DNA of 20,026 nucleotides, taken from the IMG/VR virus record IMGVR_UViG_3300037961_001489, positions 1 through 20,026 of that record. One strand, written 5' to 3'. Position 1 is the stretch's first letter. Each line of letters starts with the position of its first letter. Below, piece by piece: positions 1 through 6,249 of this stretch. Both the position numbers and the translations under genes were made by a program. The stretch comes from a virus. The notes under the pieces are model-generated. The model worked only from the letters and a program-made list of their open reading frames with translations, was not told the origin of the DNA and did no database searches.

Positions 1-288
1 ATCCGCTATGTCACGGCTGGCACTTACAACACGACGACGGGCGTCATCGGGGAAACCGAAAGCGACACCGCGATCAAGGGCGTGGTGCAGAACATCAGAC
101 AGAGCGAGGTCAACGACCTTGTGCAGGCCAGCGACAAACGTTTGATCGTCGCGGCCAAAGAGCTGGCGACGGCACCTGGGACCAAAGACCGCGTGGTGAT
201 CAGCACCGTGGTGCACCAAATCATCGAGGTGCAGACGATCGACCAAGACAACACGGCGATCACCTACGAGCTGATTCTGAGGGCATAG
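1..288 (+). CDS. Head closure / head-tail connector protein, C-terminal part (5' end outside window)
   Basis: An open frame enters from the left edge and ends at a TAG at 286-288, giving about 95 visible residues. The visible part contains KGVVQNIRQSEVNDLV, a charged stretch ending KDRVVI, then VHQIIEVQTIDQDNT, and finally YELILRA. This short beta-rich ending is typical of small neck proteins that close the capsid portal and dock the tail (head-closure or stopper proteins). The position directly before an HK97gp10-like tail-completion gene supports that role. The in-frame GTG at 82 is not the start, because the frame stays open and protein-like upstream. The exact family is not certain; a general head-tail joining protein is the alternative. 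Confidence 0.68.
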   Translation: MRYVTAGTYNTTTGVIGETESDTAIKGVVQNIRQSEVNDLVQASDKRLIVAAKELATAPGTKDRVVISTVVHQIIEVQTIDQDNTAITYELILRA

Positions 289-290
289 CG

Positions 291-677
291 ATGGCTCGCG
301 GCATCCGAATCCGAGACATCGGCGACTTCTGCAGAGAGGAGGTCGAGCAGGTCGTCAAGGAAACGACGTTTGCACTTCACAGCAAACTGAAGCTGTACGA
401 AGCCGCTACCAACGGCGGAGTCGGCACACCTGTTGATAGCGGGGTGCTGATTGGCGCGTGGGAGCAGACGATGGATAACCCCCTGCAGGGGCGCGTCTTC
501 AACCGCACTGTCTATGCACAGCCCGTGATTATGGGCGAGAACCTGCCTAAGTCCTGGGGCAACAAATATCGGACCAAGCAAGGCACTAAGCCCGGCTATC
601 CCGAGATGATCGCCGACGAGGTAGCCGAAAGAGACGTGCCTAAACTCGTGAATAAAGTCAGGCGGAGACGCGGATAA
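291..677 (+). CDS. Tail completion protein, HK97 gp10 / lambda Z-like
   Basis: This 128-aa protein has the layout of HK97gp10-type neck or tail-completion proteins, which sit at the head-proximal end of the tail. The N-terminal half is a helix rich in charged residues (FCREEVEQVVKETTFAL). It is followed by the family-typical segment TPVDSGVLIGAWEQ, then a VYAQPVIMGENLPKSWGNKY segment matching the usual YA..iE.G...... pattern, and a basic C-terminus KVRRRRG. The ATG lies 2 nt after the upstream stop. The TAA overlaps the next ATG by one base (TAATG), which points to translational coupling. Assignment rests on motif order and position; lambda Z is the functional equivalent by synteny. Confidence 0.78.
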   Translation: MARGIRIRDIGDFCREEVEQVVKETTFALHSKLKLYEAATNGGVGTPVDSGVLIGAWEQTMDNPLQGRVFNRTVYAQPVIMGENLPKSWGNKYRTKQGTKPGYPEMIADEVAERDVPKLVNKVRRRRG

Positions 678-1102
678 TGGCCGCTGCTGATCTCAACTCG
701 ATCCGCTCAACGATCGAAGGGCGTCTTGCCACCGAACTTGCGGGCAGCCCCGTGCTGCCGGTCGTGTTCAACAACATGCCCTACGAGCCGACCCCTAACA
801 GCTCTTGGGTGCAGTGCCTGACCGCCTTCGGAGCCAACGAATATCTCAGCCTCGGTGGCACTTCCGACTCCGACAATCGGATTACTGGGTTGATCCTGTT
901 CAACATTTTCACGCCTAAGGGTGTTGGCCCTGGCGCTAATTATGTGATTGGTAAGCGCGTTCGAGACCTTTACAATAGGGTCAACGTGTCGGGGGTTTAC
1001 TTCGACGCTCCCGTCGGTCCAGAGGCACTGGCTACACCAGCTCCCGAGGGCTATTTTTCAACTCAGGTCCGTGTGACCTTTGAATTTATCGAGGAACTCT
1101 GA
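677..1102 (+). CDS. Tail terminator protein, lambda U / DUF4128-like
   Basis: The product is 141 aa. It starts with a helix (LNSIRSTIEGRLATELA), then has the pattern PVVFNNMPYEPTPNSSWVQCLTAF, a central strand pair ITGLILFNIFTPKGVG, and a second helix YVIGKRVRDLYNRV. This matches the DUF4128 / gpU-like tail terminator fold, whose ring caps the tail tube and joins it to the neck. The neighbours agree: tail completion lies upstream and tail tube genes downstream, as in lambda Z-U-V. The start ATG overlaps the previous stop (TAATG). Cysteine use and composition look ordinary. Family assignment is from memory and would need an HMM search to be firm. Confidence 0.78.
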   Translation: MAAADLNSIRSTIEGRLATELAGSPVLPVVFNNMPYEPTPNSSWVQCLTAFGANEYLSLGGTSDSDNRITGLILFNIFTPKGVGPGANYVIGKRVRDLYNRVNVSGVYFDAPVGPEALATPAPEGYFSTQVRVTFEFIEEL

Positions 1103-1104
1103 CC

Positions 1105-1521
1105 ATGGCCTTTTATCGCGGTGAGGAGGGAAGCGTCAAATTCGACGACGCTGGCTCTTCCGCTTCTGCAATCACTAGCACCCGGTCCTGGTCCCTGACA
1201 CTGGACAAAGAGGTGCTGGAAACCACCGTGATGGGTGACACCTACGCAGGGAATGTCGGTGGCATCATCAGCGGTAACGGCAGCGTTGAAGTGATCTACA
1301 CCGCTTCGTCCTCTGATGAAACGGCAGCATTTATCGATCACATCAACACCCCGACTGATTCAGGTTTGGCGTCATTTGAGCTGTTCCTGGATACCAGCGG
1401 CTCGAAAAAGGTCAGCTTTGATGGCGTGGTGACATCGGCTGAGCTTTCCGCCACGGTGGGTGAAATCGAGATCATCACGGTCAACTTCGTGACCAACGGC
1501 ACCATCACCACCGCTATCTGA
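1105..1521 (+). CDS. Major tail (tube) protein, copy 1
   Basis: A 138-aa protein in the position of lambda V. It begins MAFYRGEEGSVKFD, is beta-rich, contains the stretch TRSWSLTLDKEVLETT, and ends with TVGEIEIITVNFVTNGTIT. These are hallmarks of a tail tube subunit that polymerises into hexameric rings around the tape measure. A GAGGAA Shine-Dalgarno-like sequence lies just before the ATG. The next gene is a paralogue: by eye the two share roughly 45% identity over their whole length, with identical N-terminal MAFYRG and near-identical C-terminal blocks. Codon choice here is more GC-rich than in copy 2, which argues against a very recent duplication. Confidence 0.85.
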   Translation: MAFYRGEEGSVKFDDAGSSASAITSTRSWSLTLDKEVLETTVMGDTYAGNVGGIISGNGSVEVIYTASSSDETAAFIDHINTPTDSGLASFELFLDTSGSKKVSFDGVVTSAELSATVGEIEIITVNFVTNGTITTAI

Positions 1522-1523
1522 TC

Positions 1524-1946
1524 ATGGCTTTTTACCGAGGACAACAGGGCACCGTTAAGTTCGACAAGGACGCAGCCGGTGGGGCACTTTCTGAGATCGC
1601 AGCCGTGCGGTCTTGGTCAATGTCAATCGACAAAGAGCAGCTGGAAGTTACCGACCACGGTGACACCTTCCGCGCTTATGTCGGTGGACTGGTTAGCGGC
1701 ACTGGCTCCTGCGAGGTGCTTTATGACGCCCCAAGTGCAGGCGACAAGCTCGACCTGTTCAATGAGGCGCTTACTGTCGAAGATCCGGCTAACGCTAACT
1801 TTGAGCTGTATCTAGATGAAAGCGGCGACAAAAAGTTGTCGTTTGCGGCTCTAGTTACCAACGCAGAGTTCGGTGCTACCGTTGGGGAGATTGAAGTTGT
1901 TACTATCAGCTTCACTGCAAACGGTACTATCACCTCTGGTATTTGA
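1524..1946 (+). CDS. Major tail (tube) protein, copy 2
   Basis: This 140-aa protein is a paralogue of the gene just upstream. It has the same MAFYRG start, the same VRSWSMSIDKEQLE block, and the same ATVGEIEVVTISFTANGTIT ending. The central segment (about residues 85-110 in both) differs most, which is where surface loops would be expected. The 2-nt gap to copy 1 and the 1-nt overlap with the chaperone gene (TGATG) place both copies in the same transcript. Either both subunits build the tube, or one is a specialised ring such as a terminal or baseplate-proximal ring. The sequence does not decide this. Confidence 0.85.
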   Translation: MAFYRGQQGTVKFDKDAAGGALSEIAAVRSWSMSIDKEQLEVTDHGDTFRAYVGGLVSGTGSCEVLYDAPSAGDKLDLFNEALTVEDPANANFELYLDESGDKKLSFAALVTNAEFGATVGEIEVVTISFTANGTITSGI

Positions 1947-2302
1947 TGCCTGCGACTCAAAGAACGGTTGATCTGCTGGTTGGGGCGTTTGATCTCAACC
2001 AGCGTCGCAAGTTTGAGCTGAAAAACGGCGACGGCAAAAAGATCATCGATCTGTATTTCAAGCCGATCACCCGCGCTGATCGCAAACGGGCGCAGAATCT
2101 TGCTGGTTCTGATGAAGCTCTGGACATCAGCACAAACATGCTTTGTCAGCTTGCCGAGCTGGAGGATGGCACTAAGGCGTTCGCTCCGGCTGATGCAGCG
2201 AAACTGCAACGCGAGTTGCCTGAGTCTGTCTTAAATGAAGTCGAGCTGTTCGTCTTTGGCCTCGGCGAAGAGACCAGTCTCGAAGACGCAAAAAACGACT
2301 GA
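1946..2302 (+). CDS. Tail assembly chaperone, lambda G-like
   Basis: I choose the ATG at 1946, which overlaps the previous stop by one base, over the TTG one codon earlier. The 118-aa product starts MPATQRTVDLLVGAF and has the FELKNGDGKKIIDLYFKPIT and ADRKRAQNLAG blocks, then an acidic helical C-terminus. It sits between tube and tape measure genes, the fixed place of lambda G. Lambda gpG and its frameshifted form gpGT bind the tape measure and tube subunits during assembly and are absent from virions. The last codons (GCA AAA AAC GAC TGA) form a slippery heptamer leading into a second conserved frame, described in the next entry. Confidence 0.8.
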   Translation: MPATQRTVDLLVGAFDLNQRRKFELKNGDGKKIIDLYFKPITRADRKRAQNLAGSDEALDISTNMLCQLAELEDGTKAFAPADAAKLQRELPESVLNEVELFVFGLGEETSLEDAKND

Positions 2303-2478
2303 AGCAGGACAAGTGGACTTTCTATGAGTTTTACTTGGCCTGCGAACTAGGAATGACGGTCAGCAGGCTTCGCACCGAGTTGACAGATGACGAGCTGGTG
2401 CATTTTGCGGCTTTCCATGAGCTGAAGTCTGAGATGGAAGAAAAAGCTATGCAGCGCGCAAAGCAAGGGCGGCGGTAG
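1946..2478 (+). CDS. Frameshifted tail assembly chaperone, lambda GT-like fusion (-1 frameshift)
   Basis: After the heptamer A AAA AAC at 2290-2296, a -1 slip changes the frame. Reading resumes at 2296 and runs to a TAG at 2476-2478, adding 60 residues to 117 residues of G, about 177 aa in total. The added segment includes KQDKWTFYEFYLACELG, MTVSRLRTELTDDELVHF, and a basic end KQGRR. This is the typical T domain: an aromatic-rich start, then a helix resembling domains that contact the tape measure. This stretch has no start codon of its own near its beginning, and it fills the space up to the tape measure gene, so expression by frameshift is the simplest reading. No strong downstream pseudoknot was recognised by eye. 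Confidence 0.82.
2290..2296 (+). promoter_or_regulatory. Slippery heptamer A AAA AAC for -1 programmed frameshift
   Basis: Relative to the G frame the bases are phased as A AAA AAC, the X XXY YYZ arrangement that lets both ribosomal-site tRNAs re-pair after a -1 slip. The G stop codon comes two codons later, and the -1 frame is open for 60 codons with a conserved-looking T domain. A purine-rich GAAGAG stretch lies about 20 nt upstream and could act as a weak internal Shine-Dalgarno stimulator; that part is inference. Confidence 0.8.
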
Positions 2479-2501
2479 ACTTCGCTTATTGCTAGGTCGC
2501 C

Positions 2502-4526
2502 GTGGCAGAAGACGTAACCCTGCTAATCAAGCTGCAGGACCAAGCCAGTCCCAAGATAAAAAGGCTTACGCAAAGCACTAAGCGACTAGAGCAGGCTGCT
2601 AACGGCGCGCAGAACAGCATCCGTCGAACAAACAAAGGAATCAGGGATACGGGGAGGACGGCTGATAAGGCGTCGAAAGGAGTTAACAATCTTGGCAAGG
2701 CTGTTCGCCGTCTTGCTGCTGGCTTTGGTTTTTTCCAGGCTGGCAAGTTTGTCATCTTCAAAACGGCAGAACTTGAGCGGCAGACGAAGAGCCTTGAAGT
2801 GCTTACAGGGTCGCTGGGCAATGCCCGCAGCATCATCAAAGAGCTGCAGCAGTTTGGCGCTGTGACGCCGTTTACAAGTGCAGAGCTGATTGAAACTGCC
2901 AAACGTTTGAAGGCTTTTGGTTTTGAGACAGAACAGATCGTTGATGTCACCAAACGTTTAGCCGACGTTGCTGGCGCAACTGGCGCTGATTTGGGCGGCA
3001 TCGCAACAGCGTTCGGCCAAATCCAAGCAAAAGGCAGGCTGCAAGGCGAAGAGCTGCTCCAACTGCAAGAGCGTGGTATTGGGCTGCAAGACGAGTTGGT
3101 CAAGATGTATGGCTTCACTGCAGATGAGTTCCGCAAAGCTTTAGAAGGTGGCCGGATCAGCGCGGATGCGGTCAATGTTGCGCTGCAAAACATTACTAAT
3201 ACAGGTGGTAAGTATGCCAACGGCGCAATCGCTCAGTCAGAAACATTGAGTGGTAAGTTCAGCACCCTAGTTGACAACATCACAGTTCTCGCTCAACACA
3301 TAGGCAACGCGCTAAGCCCTGCCCTGAAAGGCATTCTTAGCCTAACGAATCAAATTCTTGCTGGCTTCAACGATATTTTGTCGTCGCAAGTTGCTCGTGG
3401 AGTAGCCAGCACCAAGCTGGCGATGCTAACTCCTGGCGGCACGATGGGCGACATCGCGCAGATGCGGGCAAACGTAGCCGCAATGCCGACAACGACATTG
3501 CGTGATGAGGCGTCAATTCAAGAAACCGCAAGACGGCTGGTAGACATAAGAAATTTTGTAAGGGAGTTTGGTACTGCAATCGAAAACAGACGCCTTGGGG
3601 GAGCAACAAAGCAAGAAAGCCTTGCTTTAGAAGGGTTGCAAGGCTTAATTGATGACCAGATGAATGCGCTTGGTAGACGCCAACTGCAAATTGCGGCGGA
3701 AGACAAGCCAACGGTAGTCAACCCCCCTAAGTTGCTCACTAGAACACCCACTGGCAAATCACCTGAGCAGATTGCTTTAGAAAAAGCAGAAAAGATCAAA
3801 GCCAATTTAATTAAGCTGACACAAGACCAGCTTATTTCTGAACGCGAGATTGTTGTTAATCGCCAAGAAGAGACAAGGCTTTTGACCCTTGCCAATGAGA
3901 AAGGCAGTGAATTTGCTGATTTCACTGAAAAAGTTCTCAATCTTGTGAAACAGGGGGTTCCTTTCAGCGAAGCGTACGAGCTTGAAAAAGCTAACCTTGA
4001 TGCGCGGAGATTGGCAGAACAGATTGAAGCGCAGAAACAAGGTGCAGAAGAATTGGCTGATAAGTACAAAAAAGTAGGTGATGCTATTAAAGACAACATC
4101 ACAAATGCACTTATAGATGCACTGGAGGGAACTAAATCCCTGGGTGAGTCAGCCCTCAGCATTGTCAAGCAACTGGCAAGGCAATTCCTGCAGATGGGGC
4201 TTAATCAAGCCTTTGGTGCGCTTGGTCAAACTGGCGGGAGTTTTGGCAATCTTTTTGGTGGTGGTCGCGCAAGTGGTGGCACCGTTCAAGGCGGTCGCTC
4301 TTACATGGTTGGTGAGCGTGGCCCTGAGTTATTTACTCCAGGCCGGACAGGCAGCATCGCACCATCAGGCAGTTTTGGCGGGGCTAACGTAACCGTGAAC
4401 GTTGACGCCTCAGGTTCTAACGTGCAAGGTGATGGACAGCAGGGTAAAGCACTTGGGCGAGCAATCGGTGCTGCTGTTCAGGCCGAGATCATTAAACAGA
4501 AAATGCCTGGAGGACTTCTGAGCTGA
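2502..4526 (+). CDS. Tape measure protein (lambda H-like)
   Basis: This 674-aa protein starts at GTG 2502, shortly after the T-domain stop. The first ~85 residues are a charged coiled-coil helix. Residues ~120-260 carry the conserved tape measure domain: PFTSAELIETAKRLKAFGF, LADVAGATGADLGGIATAFG, QAKGRLQGEELLQLQERG, and ISADAVNVALQ. Hydrophobic helices follow (~265-300), then a long charged coiled coil (~425-560). The Gly-rich C-terminus includes RASGGTVQGGRSYMVGERGP, a typical tape measure ending that is often processed. The protein fills the tail lumen and sets tail length. At about 0.15 nm per residue it predicts a tail near 100 nm. Its TGA overlaps the next ATG (TGATG). Confidence 0.93.
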   Translation: MAEDVTLLIKLQDQASPKIKRLTQSTKRLEQAANGAQNSIRRTNKGIRDTGRTADKASKGVNNLGKAVRRLAAGFGFFQAGKFVIFKTAELERQTKSLEVLTGSLGNARSIIKELQQFGAVTPFTSAELIETAKRLKAFGFETEQIVDVTKRLADVAGATGADLGGIATAFGQIQAKGRLQGEELLQLQERGIGLQDELVKMYGFTADEFRKALEGGRISADAVNVALQNITNTGGKYANGAIAQSETLSGKFSTLVDNITVLAQHIGNALSPALKGILSLTNQILAGFNDILSSQVARGVASTKLAMLTPGGTMGDIAQMRANVAAMPTTTLRDEASIQETARRLVDIRNFVREFGTAIENRRLGGATKQESLALEGLQGLIDDQMNALGRRQLQIAAEDKPTVVNPPKLLTRTPTGKSPEQIALEKAEKIKANLIKLTQDQLISEREIVVNRQEETRLLTLANEKGSEFADFTEKVLNLVKQGVPFSEAYELEKANLDARRLAEQIEAQKQGAEELADKYKKVGDAIKDNITNALIDALEGTKSLGESALSIVKQLARQFLQMGLNQAFGALGQTGGSFGNLFGGGRASGGTVQGGRSYMVGERGPELFTPGRTGSIAPSGSFGGANVTVNVDASGSNVQGDGQQGKALGRAIGAAVQAEIIKQKMPGGLLS

Positions 4527-4864
4527 TGGCTACTTTCCCTTCTATCAATCCAACTTACGGTCTTCAGAAGACCAGCGCCCCAAACGTCAGGATTGCTCAG
4601 TTCGGATCAGGGTATAGCCAGCGCAGTACGTTTGGCATTAATCAAAACCCCAAGTCCTATAGCTTGACGTTTGAAGTGTCCGAAACGGATGCTGACACCA
4701 TTGAAACGTTTTTAGATGCACGTGGTGGAACGGAAAACTTTGACTTCACGCCACCCGGCGAAAGCAGCAGCAGCAAGTTCATCTGCCGTCAGTGGAGCAA
4801 GTCCATTCCATATTTGAACCGTGCGACGATCCAGGCAACATTTGAGCAGGTGTTTGAGTCATGA
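4526..4864 (+). CDS. Minor tail protein, lambda M-like
   Basis: The 112-aa product begins ATFPSINPTYGLQKTSAPNV and contains the family-typical segment RIAQFGSGYSQRSTFGIN, then SLTFEVSETDADTIETFLDA, and ends near a second strand-rich block, IQATFEQV. This pattern (a short Pro/Tyr-rich start, an F(G/A)DGYEQR-like motif, then a minor-tail fold) is that of lambda gpM, a tail tip component at the distal end of the tape measure. It lies directly after the tape measure, as in lambda H-M. Its stop overlaps the next ATG by four bases (ATGA). Confidence 0.88.
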   Translation: MATFPSINPTYGLQKTSAPNVRIAQFGSGYSQRSTFGINQNPKSYSLTFEVSETDADTIETFLDARGGTENFDFTPPGESSSSKFICRQWSKSIPYLNRATIQATFEQVFES

Positions 4865-5601
4865 CGACAACGCAGAGTAACGTTCAAAGGGAGCTTCACT
4901 CCTTAGAGCCGTCAGCAATTATTGAACTGTTCCAGCTGCATCTAACCGCAGCGGTCAACGGTGTGGATTTAGTGTATTACTACCACGCTGGAACGAATGA
5001 GTTGTCGCAAGACATTGTGTTTGATGGCGTCACCTACTCGGCTGTGCCTATTGAAGTTGACGGCTTTGCGGTGACAACAAAGGGCACGTTGCCTCGTCCC
5101 AGAATGAGAATTGCCAATGCGAATAGTGCAATTACGTCTTTGCTCAACAGTTATAACCCGTTGCACGCAGAAGTTCGTCGGATCCGGACGTGTAAGAAGT
5201 TTTTGGATGCTGTCAATTTTGAAAGCGGTACAAACCCAACTGCCGATACAACAGCAGTTTTTCATGGTGGCTACGAATCTTGGTACATCGACCGAGTAGC
5301 AACTGAAAATCCTGAACTTGTCGAGTTTGAGCTGGTTGGGAAACTTGACCTTACCAACCTTCGTTTGCCGACAAGGCAAGTCGTTGAGCACTGTCCTTGG
5401 AAGTACAAGGGCACTCAGTGCAACTACAAGCCAGGCAAAATGTTTAACCTCAACAATCAAGCGGTTACAGATGCATCGCAAGATCAATGTGCAAAGAACT
5501 TAAGGGCATGTGAATTGCGTTTTTCGAAAGGTGAGGGTATTGGCGTGAATGACGATTTGCTGCCGTTTGGAGGATTCCCAGGTGCGCGACTTCAAGTCTG
5601 A
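4861..5601 (+). CDS. Minor tail protein, lambda L-like, with four-Cys Fe-S motif
   Basis: The product is 246 aa. The N-terminal two thirds form a beta domain (GVDLVYYYHAGTNELS, FDGVTYSAVPIEVDGF, PRMRIANANS). The C-terminal part has four cysteines at residues 178, 187, 210 and 217, spaced C-x8-C-x22-C-x6-C, with CPWKYKGTQC as the first pair. In lambda, gpL binds an iron-sulfur cluster through four C-terminal cysteines, and the spacing here is the kind expected for that site. The protein forms the ring joining the tail tube to the tip. A GGAGG Shine-Dalgarno for the next gene lies inside its last codons. Confidence 0.9.
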   Translation: MTTTQSNVQRELHSLEPSAIIELFQLHLTAAVNGVDLVYYYHAGTNELSQDIVFDGVTYSAVPIEVDGFAVTTKGTLPRPRMRIANANSAITSLLNSYNPLHAEVRRIRTCKKFLDAVNFESGTNPTADTTAVFHGGYESWYIDRVATENPELVEFELVGKLDLTNLRLPTRQVVEHCPWKYKGTQCNYKPGKMFNLNNQAVTDASQDQCAKNLRACELRFSKGEGIGVNDDLLPFGGFPGARLQV

Positions 5602-5890
5602 CGCTGAGCAGCACGCTTTAAGGTGTTTGCCTAGTGAAGCTTGTGGTGTTGTTGTTGACGGGAAGTATTGGCCTTGTCGCAACATTGCCGATGATCCCTC
5701 CGCTGATTTTGCGATTGATCCGCGAGATTATGCAACCGCATCGTTCTTTGGATCTGTTGAAGCGATAGTGCATTCTCACCCTGAAGGCGGTCCCGCTAGC
5801 GAAGCTGACAGACGTGCTTGTACTGGAACGGATTTGCCGTGGCATATTTGGAGCGTGCCAGACAAGCAATGGTTGACTATCGAGCCCTGA
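5582..5890 (+). CDS. Tail tip metallopeptidase, JAB/MPN (JAMM) domain; N-terminal half of a split lambda K
   Basis: I place the start at GTG 5582 rather than ATG 5549, because GGAGG at 5569-5573 lies 8 nt upstream and the extra residues before it are not conserved-looking. The 102-aa product has the JAMM zinc-site pattern: Glu19 in PSEACGVV, then H64-S-H66-P, Ser73 and Asp76 in HSHPEGGPASEAD. Six residues, not the usual seven, lie between the second His and the Ser. The ending LPWHIWSVPDKQW is typical of tail-tip JAB proteins. In lambda, K carries JAB and NlpC/P60 domains in one chain. Here they are separate overlapping genes. Its substrate is unknown; cleavage of a tail component or peptidoglycan stem is possible. 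Confidence 0.85.
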   Translation: MRDFKSDAEQHALRCLPSEACGVVVDGKYWPCRNIADDPSADFAIDPRDYATASFFGSVEAIVHSHPEGGPASEADRRACTGTDLPWHIWSVPDKQWLTIEP

Positions 5891-6249
5891 TCGGCAGGCA
5901 GTGGGAATACGGAAAATTTGATTGTTTCACGCTGGTGCGTGACTGGTTTGGCTTGCAGGGAATTGAGTTGCCTGATTTTGAGCGCCCTGCTGACTTGGAG
6001 TCTTGCGAAAGCATCTTTTTGCAGCAGGCGTTGGCTATCGGCTTTGAAGAGGTTGCTTACGCCAGCAGACGCCCTGGTGATGTGCTGATCATGAATCTTG
6101 GGACGGCAACACCAATGCACGCTGCGATTTTGTTGGCTGATGAGCGGATTTTGCACCAGCGGCAAGATTCACTAAGTGCGGTAGAACCGTTTGGGCGATA
6201 CTATGTCTCTAGAGTCGCGGCGGTCTTTCGTTATGCAGCAGACCGTTAG
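5869..6249 (+). CDS. Tail tip NlpC/P60 cysteine peptidase; C-terminal half of a split lambda K
   Basis: The frame is open from 5818, but the likely start is ATG 5869, giving 126 aa and a 22-nt overlap with the JAB gene. The product opens with ALIGRQWEYGKFDCFTLVRD. Cys19 sits in the catalytic FDCFTLV motif and His84 in PMHAAILLAD, matching the Cys-His pair of NlpC/P60 hydrolases, preceded by RPGDVLIMN as in that family. Such tail-tip enzymes cut peptidoglycan peptides during DNA entry. No strong Shine-Dalgarno is seen, so expression probably depends on coupling to the upstream gene. TTG 5818 or GTG 5839 cannot be excluded as starts. Confidence 0.85.
   Translation: MVDYRALIGRQWEYGKFDCFTLVRDWFGLQGIELPDFERPADLESCESIFLQQALAIGFEEVAYASRRPGDVLIMNLGTATPMHAAILLADERILHQRQDSLSAVEPFGRYYVSRVAAVFRYAADR

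Noticed and set aside
2492-3220. Long minus-strand open frame opposite the tape measure gene
   Set aside because: A shadow frame: low-complexity Ser/Leu/Ala composition, antisense to a highly recognisable tape measure domain.
3518-4168. Second long minus-strand frame under the tape measure gene
   Set aside because: Same reason; it arises from codon bias of the coiled-coil region on the other strand.
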